The notes under the pieces were generated by a model that was given only the letters and a program-made list of their open reading frames with translations, was not told the origin of the DNA and did no database searches. A stretch of 64,000 nt of DNA. Origin: Paraburkholderia sp. (GTDB lineage: Bacteria; Pseudomonadota; Gammaproteobacteria; Burkholderiales; Burkholderiaceae). The translations under genes and the position numbers were made by a program. Position 1 is the first letter of the stretch, and the number at the start of each line of letters is the position of its first letter. Below are positions 33,237 through 41,632 of the stretch, piece by piece. Where the stretch lies: the NCBI RefSeq assembly GCF_028283785.1, contig NZ_JAPWKB010000017.1, positions 62,001 through 126,000 on the forward strand, read 5' to 3'.

Positions 33237-36085
33237 GCAAGCGCCTCGCGAATCACGTCGGGCGTGACGGGCAGATCGCGAAACCGGTGGCCGGTCGCGG
33301 CGGCGATGCCGTTCACGATCGCGCCCACCACCGGAATCATCACGACCTCGGCCATGCCTTTGGGCGGATCGGTGTCGGTGAGCGGCGGCAACACGTCGCC
33401 GGTCTGGCGCCACACTGCGACATCCGATGCGCGCGGCAAGCGGTAGCGGTTGAAATTCCAGGTGCCGTTGCCGGGACCGTCTTCGTACAGCGGCAACGCT
33501 TCGTACAACGCGTGGCCGATTCCCATCGCAAGGCCGCCTTGCAACTGGCCGGACACCAGTTGCGGCGACAACTGGTTGCCGCACTCGACGATCGAGTGAT
33601 GCGTCAGCAATTCGACTTCGCCGCTCGCTTCGTCGACCGTCAGTTCGACCAGCGTTCCGACCGCGCTGTAATACGTGACCGACGCGTTGTTACGCTGAAC
33701 CGGCGCGATAAACACCTTCTTGCGATCCAGCACGCGATACGCGTCCGGCGGCACCGGACGCGTCGAAGCGGCTGGGCGCGGCGGATTTCGGGCGTGGGCG
33801 GGCGCGCGCTGGCCGTGGCGCAGCGACAGGCCGTCGATCGGCAGCCGCTCGATGCGTCCATCGATCTCGAACTCGGCTTCGCTCCATTGCCAGCGGTTGA
33901 ACACGTGGACGGTCGCGCCGGTGACGAGGCCAAGCGCGTGCGCCTTCGCCGCGAGCCGCGCGAACGTCAGCGGCTCCATCCCCGCCGCCGACAGCGCGCC
34001 ATCGACCCACCGCGCGTCGTCGATACGCACCACCAGTGGCGCGGCCTGGCCGCCGCCGGTTCCGTGCGACCAGATCGCCATCGCGGCCGGCCAGATGCCG
34101 TGCGTGAACACGACGCGCGCCGCCTCACGCGTGCTGTGCGTGAAATAGAACGCTGAATTGGTCGCACTCGACGGCGACGCGAACGCTGGCGACCAGTGCG
34201 GATTCGCAGCCAACCGGTCCTGCTCCGCCTGGCTCATCAGATACGGATCGCCGCTCGTGACCACAGGCAGATCCGGCCAGTCCACGAGGCCGAAGCGCAC
34301 GTCCGTCGCCGGATTTCCGAGCCATTTCGCCACCGCAAGCGCCTGCGACGTCGACACGCCGGTGCCGATCTCCGCGCCCGTGTGATGCAACACGATCGTG
34401 CCGTTCGCGTCGAATTCGACCTTCGCGAACGAGCTTTCCGCGCCGGTTCCGAAGTCTTTCTGCACACACGCAAAGCCGACGCCGTAGCGCTTGCCCGGAT
34501 GCGCGATTTCATAGGCGGCTTTGCGCGCGACGCGCTCGCGCCAGAGTGGATGCAGCCGGGCTTTTTCGAGCACGTCGTCGGCGCGGACCGCGCCGGCGGG
34601 AATCGCGCCCTGCGTGTTTTTCATGCCGGAGCGCAGCACGTTTTTCAGACGGAAATCGATCGGATCGACGGCGAGTTCGGCGGCGATCTCGTCGATCATC
34701 ATTTCGGTGGCGGCCATGCTTTGCAGCGTGCCATAGCCGCGCGCCGAGCCTGCATCGACGGCACGCGACGCGATCGCGACTGTCGCCAGATCGCTTTTCG
34801 GGAAGTAGTAGATCGACTGCGCGGCGGTCGCGCCGACCATCGCCACCGACGGCGAGAAATTGCAGCGTCCGCCGCCGTTCGCTTCGAAATCCGCCTTGAA
34901 GAGTTGCAGCAAGCCGGTCTGCCGGTCCACGGCCATCCGGTAATGCATGCGGAACGCGTGCCGCTTCAGCGACGTCTGGAACTGTTCGTAACGATCGATC
35001 GCGAGACGCACCGGCAGGCCGTCGCCGTACAACGCGGCGACGAGTCCGTACAGCGGATGGTTGAAGTGATCTTTCGAGCCGTAGCCGACCGTGTAGCACG
35101 GGTGAAGCAGCACGTGCTTCACCGGCATCGCGCACTGCGCGACCATGCTCGCGACCGCTTCCGCGAGATCCGCCGGACCTTGCGTGGGCACGACCAGATG
35201 CAGCGCATGCGCGTCGCGGTCGTACCAGCAGTTGGCATTGTCGGGTTCGAGCGCGGCCGTATCCGTCGATTGCGTGCTGTAGTCGCGCGCCATTACCAGC
35301 CAGCCGGACGGCGGATGCGCGAGTGCATCGTCGATGGCGGTGGCGTGAAACATGCCTTGCTCGTCGAGCTTGCCGTGCTCGCGACCGTCGGGCCAGACCG
35401 GTTCGCGTTTGCGCATCATGCTGGGGAAGATCGGCGCGTCTTTCAGGCTGGAGAAGGTGTCGTCGTCATACGGCGTCTTGCCGCCGATCCGCACGAAACG
35501 GAAAGTCGCCCACGGGTCGCGTTCCAGCGGACCGGTGTGCGCGCCGTAGCGGATCACGTCGTCGTGGAATTGCAGCGCGTCTTTCGCGAAACGGAAGCGC
35601 GCGAAATCGCGATAGATCAGGATCGCCACCGCGTGCCCGAGATAGGCGGGCGTCTTGCCGCGCGGCAGCAGCATGTCGTCGCCGAAGAACGCGGGAAACG
35701 CGAGACGATCGCGCGCGAGATCGTCGGCGGTCACAATGCGGTCGGGTTGCAGATCCGTGCCGAGACGCGACAGATCGAGGCCTTCGTAGCGGCTATCGGC
35801 GCGCGTCGCGCGCAGCATCAGCGCGTGCGCCTGATGTTGCGGCCAGTGCGGCATGTCGGTCGCGCGGACATCGCGCGCGAACACTTTCGCGCCAGTCACT
35901 TTCGCGATTCCGTCGATCCGGAAACGCGCGTCGCCGCGCGCCGCGTCCCATTGCACCGGCGTCAGGATCTTCTCTTCGAACAACGCGGCGAACGCGCGAC
36001 TGCCGAGCGGCGCGATCGTCACCGAGATACCGGCCAGCACGCTCGTCTTTAGAAAACTGCGACGCGAAAGGTCGAGTCTCCCCAT
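33233..36085 (-). CDS. Molybdopterin-binding large subunit, IorB/aldehyde-dehydrogenase type, Tat-exported
   Basis: A 950-residue molybdenum hydroxylase. It opens with a twin-arginine leader (LSRRSFLKTSVLAGISVTIA, residues 6-25), so the folded complex is sent to the periplasm. The aldehyde oxidase/xanthine dehydrogenase a/b-type domain begins near RFRIDGIAKVTGAKVFARDV. Mo-pterin-binding stretches include EANGGGRCNFSP, SARGYGTLQSMAATEMMIDE, HTGAEIGTGVSTSQALAV and SGQLQGGLAMGIGHALYEAL; the likely catalytic Glu is in PPKGMAEVVMIP near the C-terminus. Family members hydroxylate N-heterocycles or oxidise aldehydes. The substrate is not predictable. First gene of the three-gene operon. Confidence 0.9.
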   Translation of the reverse strand: MGRLDLSRRSFLKTSVLAGISVTIAPLGSRAFAALFEEKILTPVQWDAARGDARFRIDGIAKVTGAKVFARDVRATDMPHWPQHQAHALMLRATRADSRYEGLDLSRLGTDLQPDRIVTADDLARDRLAFPAFFGDDMLLPRGKTPAYLGHAVAILIYRDFARFRFAKDALQFHDDVIRYGAHTGPLERDPWATFRFVRIGGKTPYDDDTFSSLKDAPIFPSMMRKREPVWPDGREHGKLDEQGMFHATAIDDALAHPPSGWLVMARDYSTQSTDTAALEPDNANCWYDRDAHALHLVVPTQGPADLAEAVASMVAQCAMPVKHVLLHPCYTVGYGSKDHFNHPLYGLVAALYGDGLPVRLAIDRYEQFQTSLKRHAFRMHYRMAVDRQTGLLQLFKADFEANGGGRCNFSPSVAMVGATAAQSIYYFPKSDLATVAIASRAVDAGSARGYGTLQSMAATEMMIDEIAAELAVDPIDFRLKNVLRSGMKNTQGAIPAGAVRADDVLEKARLHPLWRERVARKAAYEIAHPGKRYGVGFACVQKDFGTGAESSFAKVEFDANGTIVLHHTGAEIGTGVSTSQALAVAKWLGNPATDVRFGLVDWPDLPVVTSGDPYLMSQAEQDRLAANPHWSPAFASPSSATNSAFYFTHSTREAARVVFTHGIWPAAMAIWSHGTGGGQAAPLVVRIDDARWVDGALSAAGMEPLTFARLAAKAHALGLVTGATVHVFNRWQWSEAEFEIDGRIERLPIDGLSLRHGQRAPAHARNPPRPAASTRPVPPDAYRVLDRKKVFIAPVQRNNASVTYYSAVGTLVELTVDEASGEVELLTHHSIVECGNQLSPQLVSGQLQGGLAMGIGHALYEALPLYEDGPGNGTWNFNRYRLPRASDVAVWRQTGDVLPPLTDTDPPKGMAEVVMIPVVGAIVNGIAAATGHRFRDLPVTPDVIREALA

Positions 36086-36306
36086 GAACTTCTCCTTGAT
36101 TGCAAACGGGCAAAGCTGCGTGGCGCAGCGGCTGACGAGGCTGTGCCGTCGGCCCGTGGTGAACGAGGAGGCGGATTATCGGGGGAGGTGAAAAAGGGGA
36201 TGTGACTTTGTGTGGAGGGCTGGGAGAGCGAGGTCTCCCGGACATGCGCGGTGATTGCCCTTGCAGATTCGCGACAGCGCGCCGAGGGCGCGCGATGTTG
36301 ATGCGA

Positions 36307-36675
36307 CTAATCCTTGGGCTGCGGGTAGCGGTCAAATTCCCAAGAGGCAAAGCGCCTGATCTGCTCGACGAGATCGGACCAGCTTTCGCCCGAAAGGCGG
36401 CCGATTCGCTCTCTCAGGAAATGCTCGATTTTTTTCCAGTCGTACTCGAACACGATCAACATGTCCGATGGAAAGACGCCGGTTAGCGTGCCGTATTCCT
36501 TTCTGATCCACTCCGGCGTGCATATCTTCATCTGAAACAAATCACCGCCCTGCCCGCCTGCAACACCGATCGTCATTTCGACCCATAGGCAGAAGCAGGT
36601 TTCGTCCTCTGGCCAATAGGTGGCCGGGTCGAAGTCGGCGGAGTCGAGGCCCTTTAACGCTGCATGCATTGTCAT
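36307..36675 (-). CDS. Imm8-type immunity protein (orphan)
   Basis: A 122-residue soluble protein matching the immunity protein 8 pattern: DFDPATYWPEDETCFCLWVE, MTIGVAGGQGGDLFQMKICT and PEWIRKEYG, ending in a Trp-rich helix region FASWEFDRYPQ. Imm8 proteins neutralise nuclease-type toxins of contact-dependent or polymorphic toxin systems. No toxin gene is beside it, so it is an orphan that may protect against toxins from neighbours. ATG 36669 is an alternative start two codons in. Confidence 0.7.
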   Translation of the reverse strand: MTMHAALKGLDSADFDPATYWPEDETCFCLWVEMTIGVAGGQGGDLFQMKICTPEWIRKEYGTLTGVFPSDMLIVFEYDWKKIEHFLRERIGRLSGESWSDLVEQIRRFASWEFDRYPQPKD

Positions 36676-37256
36676 TGTCTTAAGGGGTGATGTTGATTGC
36701 CGATCGAACCACGCGAGGTCTAGAAGTGCGTTTCCGCCTGGCGCGAAATGTAGATTTCAGAGGAACCGGCGAAAATCAGCAAAATCCGAAAGCGGCACAA
36801 ACTCGCCCTAATCCCATTTACAGGATGCGAGCGCACTGCTATCGCCGGACAGCGCGGCTGGGTCCCTTGTTCAGAGCGACTACTTCTTTACCGTGCCCAT
36901 AAAGACCTCCACACCCCACCCGCCCTCCCGAACGGGCTTTTCCCACGCCGTGGAACTTTTTGTCACAGAAAAAAGTCAACTGAGACTACCCGGAAGTGCG
37001 GGATTACCCTAATATCCCGCCTGCCACTACGGCAGCGCCCTGTCGTGTCCCGCGTCGTCGACGCCCGCCACGGCCCGCGCGCCACCGGCCTGTTTCCTGA
37101 TTTGAAGTCTGATGCTCGAAGCCCGTCGCCTCGCGCTGCGTCGATCCGATCCGCGCGCCCGGCTGCCCGCTGCTGTGTCCGACTACCGCGTTTTGCACCT
37201 GACGACGTCGCACGCTGCGATGTCCAGCCCAAGCCGCGGTCACCGATATTGGCGCA
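36676..37256. other. Intergenic region, no gene seen
   Basis: About 580 bp upstream of the OpgC gene. Frames on both strands here are short or antisense to nothing recognisable. A toxin remnant to match the Imm8 gene was looked for and not found. Confidence 0.4.
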
Positions 37257-38378
37257 ATGCAAAAGTCCTCTTCACGGCTGGTTGAACTCGATTTCTTTCG
37301 CGGCCTCGTGCTGCTCATCATCGTCGTCGATCACATCGGCGGCAGCATTCTGTCGCGCATCACCTTGCACGCGTACGCGCTGTGCGACGCGGCGGAAGTC
37401 TTCGTTTTCCTCGGCGGTTTCGCCACGGCTACCGCCTACGTCGCGCTGGCCGAACGCCGCACCGAAGCCATCGCGCGCAGCCGTTTCCTGCGACGTGCGT
37501 TCGAAATCTATCGCGCGTTCCTCGTCACGGCCGCGTTGATGCTGCTGGTCAGCGCGGTGATGGTCGCGTTCAGCGTCGATGCGCCGAACCTCGCCGTCAC
37601 CGACCTCGACGACCTGATCGCGTCGCCGTTCGCCGCGCTCGGCGACATCCTCGTGTTCCGCCGTCAACCGTATCTCGCGTCGGTGCTGCCCATGTACGCG
37701 TTCTTCGCGATGCTAACGCCGTTCGCGCTGCCGCTCGCGCGCAAGAAACCGTGGCTGCTGCTCGCGGTGAGCGTCGCGCTGTGGGCGTGCGCGCAATGGA
37801 CCGCGCCATGGAGTTCGAGCTATTTGCCGACCGCTGAAGAAGGCGGCCAGTGGGACTTCAATCCGCTCGCGTGGCAATTGCTGTTCGTGCTCGGCGTGCT
37901 CGCGCGTTGCCAGCCGGTTTATCAACGGATCAGCGCCATGCGCTTCGGCTGGACGGTCAGCGTGCTGGCGCTCGGCATCGTCGCGGCGGCCGCGTATTAC
38001 CGGCTCGTGATCGAACACGCGCCGCTCGACACCGGCTTCAAGCAGCATCTCGCATGGTTTCGCGCGCTCAACTTCCTGGCGATCGCATGGCTCACCGCGA
38101 ACCTGATCCGGCTCGGCTGGGCGAAGAAAATCGCGCACCGCTTGCCGTGGATCGGCATGATCGGTCAGCGCGGCCTGCTGTGTTTTATCGGCGGCGCGGT
38201 GATCTCGCTGGTGGTCGATTCCCTGCTCTACACCGCCACAGAGGGCTACCTGAACGTGCCCTACGGGCTGGTCGCGGATGCCATCGCCGTGGGTCTGCTG
38301 TTCGCGGTCGCGAAGGCGCCCGATCTCGTGCAACGCGTGAAACGCATTTACACCGTGCGCATCGGTATGTCACGCTAG
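37257..38378 (+). CDS. OpgC-domain membrane protein
   Basis: A 373-residue polytopic inner-membrane protein with about ten helices and the OpgC (acyltransferase-3-like) opening ELDFFRGLVLLIIVVDHIGG; the RG and DH residues are conserved in the family. OpgC transfers succinyl groups to osmoregulated periplasmic glucans; many Burkholderia homologues are unlinked to opgGH, as here. A small esterase follows at 45 bp and may be co-transcribed. Confidence 0.85.
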   Translation: MQKSSSRLVELDFFRGLVLLIIVVDHIGGSILSRITLHAYALCDAAEVFVFLGGFATATAYVALAERRTEAIARSRFLRRAFEIYRAFLVTAALMLLVSAVMVAFSVDAPNLAVTDLDDLIASPFAALGDILVFRRQPYLASVLPMYAFFAMLTPFALPLARKKPWLLLAVSVALWACAQWTAPWSSSYLPTAEEGGQWDFNPLAWQLLFVLGVLARCQPVYQRISAMRFGWTVSVLALGIVAAAAYYRLVIEHAPLDTGFKQHLAWFRALNFLAIAWLTANLIRLGWAKKIAHRLPWIGMIGQRGLLCFIGGAVISLVVDSLLYTATEGYLNVPYGLVADAIAVGLLFAVAKAPDLVQRVKRIYTVRIGMSR

Positions 38379-38422
38379 CGGGTTTCGGCCCTTTCTCTTT
38401 CGCGGTGCTTCCTCCTTTCGTT

Positions 38423-39445
38423 ATGCGCAGTCTGTTTCGTGCCGCGCGGCTGGCACTGTGCGTCGGCCTGGCGGCATCGGCCGCGACGTCCCCGACGTCC
38501 GCATGGGCTGGCCTCAACGGCAATCAGGCGTGGGCCAGTTCGTTCAACTCGACCAATCCGCCCGCTCAGGGCGGTCGCGACGGCGCAGCCGCGTCGTCCG
38601 GTCCGGCCAGTCCGGCCGGTTCTCCGGGTTCCGTCAATCCGAACGGCATCGTCAACGGCAGTCCGTATGCGAGCACGTTGGTGGGACGCCGTTTCCGCTC
38701 GGAAGCGCTGGAGCGCACGTGGTCGTATATCGTCTATCTGCCGCCCGGCTATCGCGCCGACGGCGACAAATTCCCCGTGCTGTATCTGCTGCACGGCAAT
38801 AACGGCAATGCGAACGACTGGATCACGCAAGGTCATCTGCAAACCACCGCGGATGCGCTGATCGAGCGCAAGGAAATGCCGCCCGTCGTGATCGTGATGC
38901 CGCAAGGCGGCACCGACTGGTACGTGGATCGCAAGGAAAAGATGGAAACCGCGTTTTTCGACGATCTGCTGCCCGACGTCGAAGCGCATTTCGCGGTGTC
39001 GGCACAGCGCAGCGGACGGATGATCGGCGGCGTGTCGATGGGTGGCTTCGGCGCATTGCGTTACGCGTTCGAGCAGCCCGAGCGCTTCTGCGGCGCGATG
39101 CTGCTGAGTCCGGCGATCTACGCGAACGAACCGCCGCCGGATTCGGCGGCACGTCGGGTCGGCGTGTTCGGCGAGCGCGAGTTCGACCCGCACGTGTGGC
39201 ACGCGCTGAACTATCCGGTGCTGTGGAATCGCTATATGAGCCGGCCGTTACGCTTGCCGTTCTTTATCGCGTCGGGCGACGACGACCTGACCATCCAGGC
39301 GGAATCGGGCGCGCTGTACACGCGTTTGCGTCAGGCGGGCAACGCGGCCGCACTGCGGATTATCGACGGCGGCCATACCTGGACTGTCTGGAGCGCGCTG
39401 CTGCCCGGCGCGCTCCGCTACACGACCGCGTGCGTGCGGCCCTAG
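38423..39445 (+). CDS. Secreted esterase, alpha/beta hydrolase (esterase D family)
   Basis: A 340-residue exported hydrolase: signal peptide RSLFRAARLALCVGLAASAA, a low-complexity Gly/Pro/Ser stretch to about residue 75, then the esterase domain. LPPGYRADGDKFPVLYLLHG starts the fold, the nucleophile Ser lies in GGVSMGGFGALRYA, and the Asp/His of the triad are likely in SGDDDLTIQ and IDGGHTWTVW. The family includes S-formylglutathione hydrolase-like and antigen-85/feruloyl esterase-like enzymes. The gene lies downstream of opgC, so a role in modifying cell-envelope glucan is possible but unproven. Confidence 0.85.
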   Translation: MRSLFRAARLALCVGLAASAATSPTSAWAGLNGNQAWASSFNSTNPPAQGGRDGAAASSGPASPAGSPGSVNPNGIVNGSPYASTLVGRRFRSEALERTWSYIVYLPPGYRADGDKFPVLYLLHGNNGNANDWITQGHLQTTADALIERKEMPPVVIVMPQGGTDWYVDRKEKMETAFFDDLLPDVEAHFAVSAQRSGRMIGGVSMGGFGALRYAFEQPERFCGAMLLSPAIYANEPPPDSAARRVGVFGEREFDPHVWHALNYPVLWNRYMSRPLRLPFFIASGDDDLTIQAESGALYTRLRQAGNAAALRIIDGGHTWTVWSALLPGALRYTTACVRP

Positions 39446-39473
39446 CCGCGCGCCGATGCAAGGGGAAGCGCGC

Positions 39474-40562
39474 TCAGCGCTCCTGCACGTAGTCGGTCCA
39501 TAGCACCATCAGCACCGTCATCAGCGCCGGGCCGATAAACAGCCCGATCAGCCCGAACGTCTCCGCGCCGCCGAGAATGCCGAACAGCACCAGCAGGAAC
39601 GGCAGGCGCGTGGAGTTGCCGATCAGGACCGGCCGCACGAAGTGTTCGGCGACAAACACCACGACAAAGCCGAACACCGCCAGCGCGATCGCAAAGCCGA
39701 CCTTGCCCGCCACCATCGCCAGCCACAATGCCGACGCGCAAAACACCACCGGCGCACAAAACGGCAGCATCGCGGCGATCGCGGTCACGACACCCAGCAA
39801 CGCCACGTGCGGCACACCCGCAATCCAGTACGCGACGCCGAGCAACGCGCCCTCGCCCAGCCCGACCACGACCAGCCCCGACACCGTGCCCCGCACCGCC
39901 GACGCCATCCGCGACACCAGACCCGCGCCGTCGCGCCCAAATGCCCGCTGCACCGCCTTCAGCAACGAACCGGACAGACGCGGCCCCGCCTGAAAGATCA
40001 CGAACAGCGTGACCAGCATGAAGCCGAACACCATCAGGCCATGCGCCGCGCGCGCGCCGAAATGGCGTCCGAAGGTAATCACCGCGCTGCCGTGCAAGCC
40101 CTTCATGGCCGGCGACTCGCGCAACGGCTGGGCGAGATTGGCCTGCCACCACGTTGCGACCTGCTGCGCGCCATACGGCAGACGCGACACGAGATCGGGC
40201 ATCGGAATGCCGTTTTCCTGCACCTGATGGAACCAGTCGAGCAGATCGTGCGCCTCGCGCGCCGCCTGCGCGATGCCGATCCCCACCGGCAACACGACCA
40301 GCAACGCGATCGCCAGCGTAATCATCACGGCGATTAGCGTGGTCCGCCCGTTGAACCACCGATGCGATTCGATCTTGCGCAGCACCGGCCACAACGCGAT
40401 CGCGATCACGCCCGCCCATGCGACGGCCGGAAGGAAATCGTGGATCACCCACAGCGCCAGCAACACCAGCAGCGCGTAAAGCACCGCCGACGCGGCGTGC
40501 TGGATCTTGCGCCGGCCGGCGGTATCGGGTTTCGTCGGAGCGATGCTCGGGCGTGGAATCAT
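39474..40562 (-). CDS. AI-2E family transporter
   Basis: A 362-residue membrane protein of the AI-2E/PerM/TqsA family with about eight hydrophobic segments, including SAVLYALLVLLALWVIHDFL and the long C-terminal half AEHFVRPVLIGNSTRLPFLL and FGILGGAETFGLIGLFIGPA, the most conserved family stretch. Members export small molecules or act as Na+/H+ antiporters; function in this host is unknown. ATG 40562 follows GAGG by five bases. Confidence 0.87.
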   Translation of the reverse strand: MIPRPSIAPTKPDTAGRRKIQHAASAVLYALLVLLALWVIHDFLPAVAWAGVIAIALWPVLRKIESHRWFNGRTTLIAVMITLAIALLVVLPVGIGIAQAAREAHDLLDWFHQVQENGIPMPDLVSRLPYGAQQVATWWQANLAQPLRESPAMKGLHGSAVITFGRHFGARAAHGLMVFGFMLVTLFVIFQAGPRLSGSLLKAVQRAFGRDGAGLVSRMASAVRGTVSGLVVVGLGEGALLGVAYWIAGVPHVALLGVVTAIAAMLPFCAPVVFCASALWLAMVAGKVGFAIALAVFGFVVVFVAEHFVRPVLIGNSTRLPFLLVLFGILGGAETFGLIGLFIGPALMTVLMVLWTDYVQER

Positions 40563-40974
40563 GTGACCTCGTTGTGCGGGGAGCCGGTCGACCTGCGCGC
40601 CGGATGTGAATCCGGGCGGTGCAAGGTCGGCGATTGCAGAGTTCGCTGCGGCCAAAAACAGAAATCGCTACACTGCTGTTCAGCGCTTTCATCGAATGAC
40701 CCTATCTTAAAGGAAGCGCTTCAATCCCCCCGCCGCACGGCTTTCAAAGCCACTACAACAGTCCGAAAATATGTCGCGCTTTGAACAACACAGCGTTGCA
40801 TAAATCGTGGGTATACCCGCACCCCCTCTAAAACGCGTCAAAACACCGCTATTTCGGTCCCGTACGCAACGGACCGGCAATTGTTGCTGTTTCGAGAACA
40901 GTGTTTCAACGGGGGCACAATGGCACAGAGGCGCTCAGAGGACTACATTCGGCTCACCACATTTTCCGGAGCCG
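40563..40974. other. Intergenic region, no gene seen
   Basis: Divergent promoter region between the AI-2E transporter and DUF3331 genes. It is AT-richer around 40680-40860; no named element was recognised. Confidence 0.35.
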
Positions 40975-41268
40975 ATGATGAAGACCACAGAGTCTTTTCC
41001 CCTTGATTGCGCTAACGGTGTCCGCATCGAGATTCTGGAACGCTCCGACACGACGCTCGTGATCCGTTGGGTCGAACCCGGTCGCTGCCATTACGGCGAA
41101 CAACGCTGGCGCCGTCGCTCGGCGCATACGTCGGGCACCTGCGCGGTATCGCGTCGCAAGATCCGTCGCGGCGACGCCGTCTTCAAACCGGCCGAACGCC
41201 CCGCGCCGTCGAACGCGTCCGCGATGATTTCCGCCGAAGTGCTGTGCGCACTGACCGGCGAAGGCTGA
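40975..41268 (+). CDS. DUF3331-domain protein
   Basis: A 97-residue basic protein: VRIEILERSDTTLVIRWVEP, GRCHYGEQRWRRRSAHTSGT and CAVSRRKIRRGDAVFKPAER. This is the DUF3331 layout, a Burkholderia-centred family of small proteins with a Cys/Arg-rich middle and no known function. Two adjacent ATG codons (40975, 40978) can serve as start. Confidence 0.7.
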   Translation: MMKTTESFPLDCANGVRIEILERSDTTLVIRWVEPGRCHYGEQRWRRRSAHTSGTCAVSRRKIRRGDAVFKPAERPAPSNASAMISAEVLCALTGEG

Positions 41269-41632
41269 GCCGACCCATCGCGCTGGATCGACCGGCTTGC
41301 CCGGTCCGATTCGCGCAGCGCCACCCGCTGCACCGCCACACCGCCGCACCACCGCAGTTCATCTCCTCCGTACCGGCATTTTTTGCCTCCGCTCCCGTCC
41401 GTTTTGGCCCGTCCATGTCGCTTTTGCGCGTGCGTCCCGGCCCGTTTGCGTTCGACCGTCGACGTGGGATAAGGTGATCCATCTGGCCGCCGCCGTCGCG
41501 ACGAAATGCGCTCGCTCGATGCGACATCAGGCCGCCGGCATCCCGCGTGTGTGACATCGCGCGACGCGCTATCGTCACCCTGCTTTCCAACAATCACGCT
41601 GCGCCTGACGCGGCGACGTTCGAGGCTGCATC
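41269..41632. other. Intergenic region upstream of nrdJ
   Basis: No gene seen. A cobalamin riboswitch was looked for because nrdJ is B12-dependent, but no B12-box-like sequence was recognised by eye. Confidence 0.35.

Noticed and set aside
34196..36052. 618-codon plus-strand frame across the molybdo-hydroxylase gene
   Set aside because: Arg/His-rich antisense shadow; the minus strand has a Tat leader and full Mo-enzyme motifs.
41269..41632. Cobalamin riboswitch expected before nrdJ
   Set aside because: No B12-box or matching stem pattern could be recognised.
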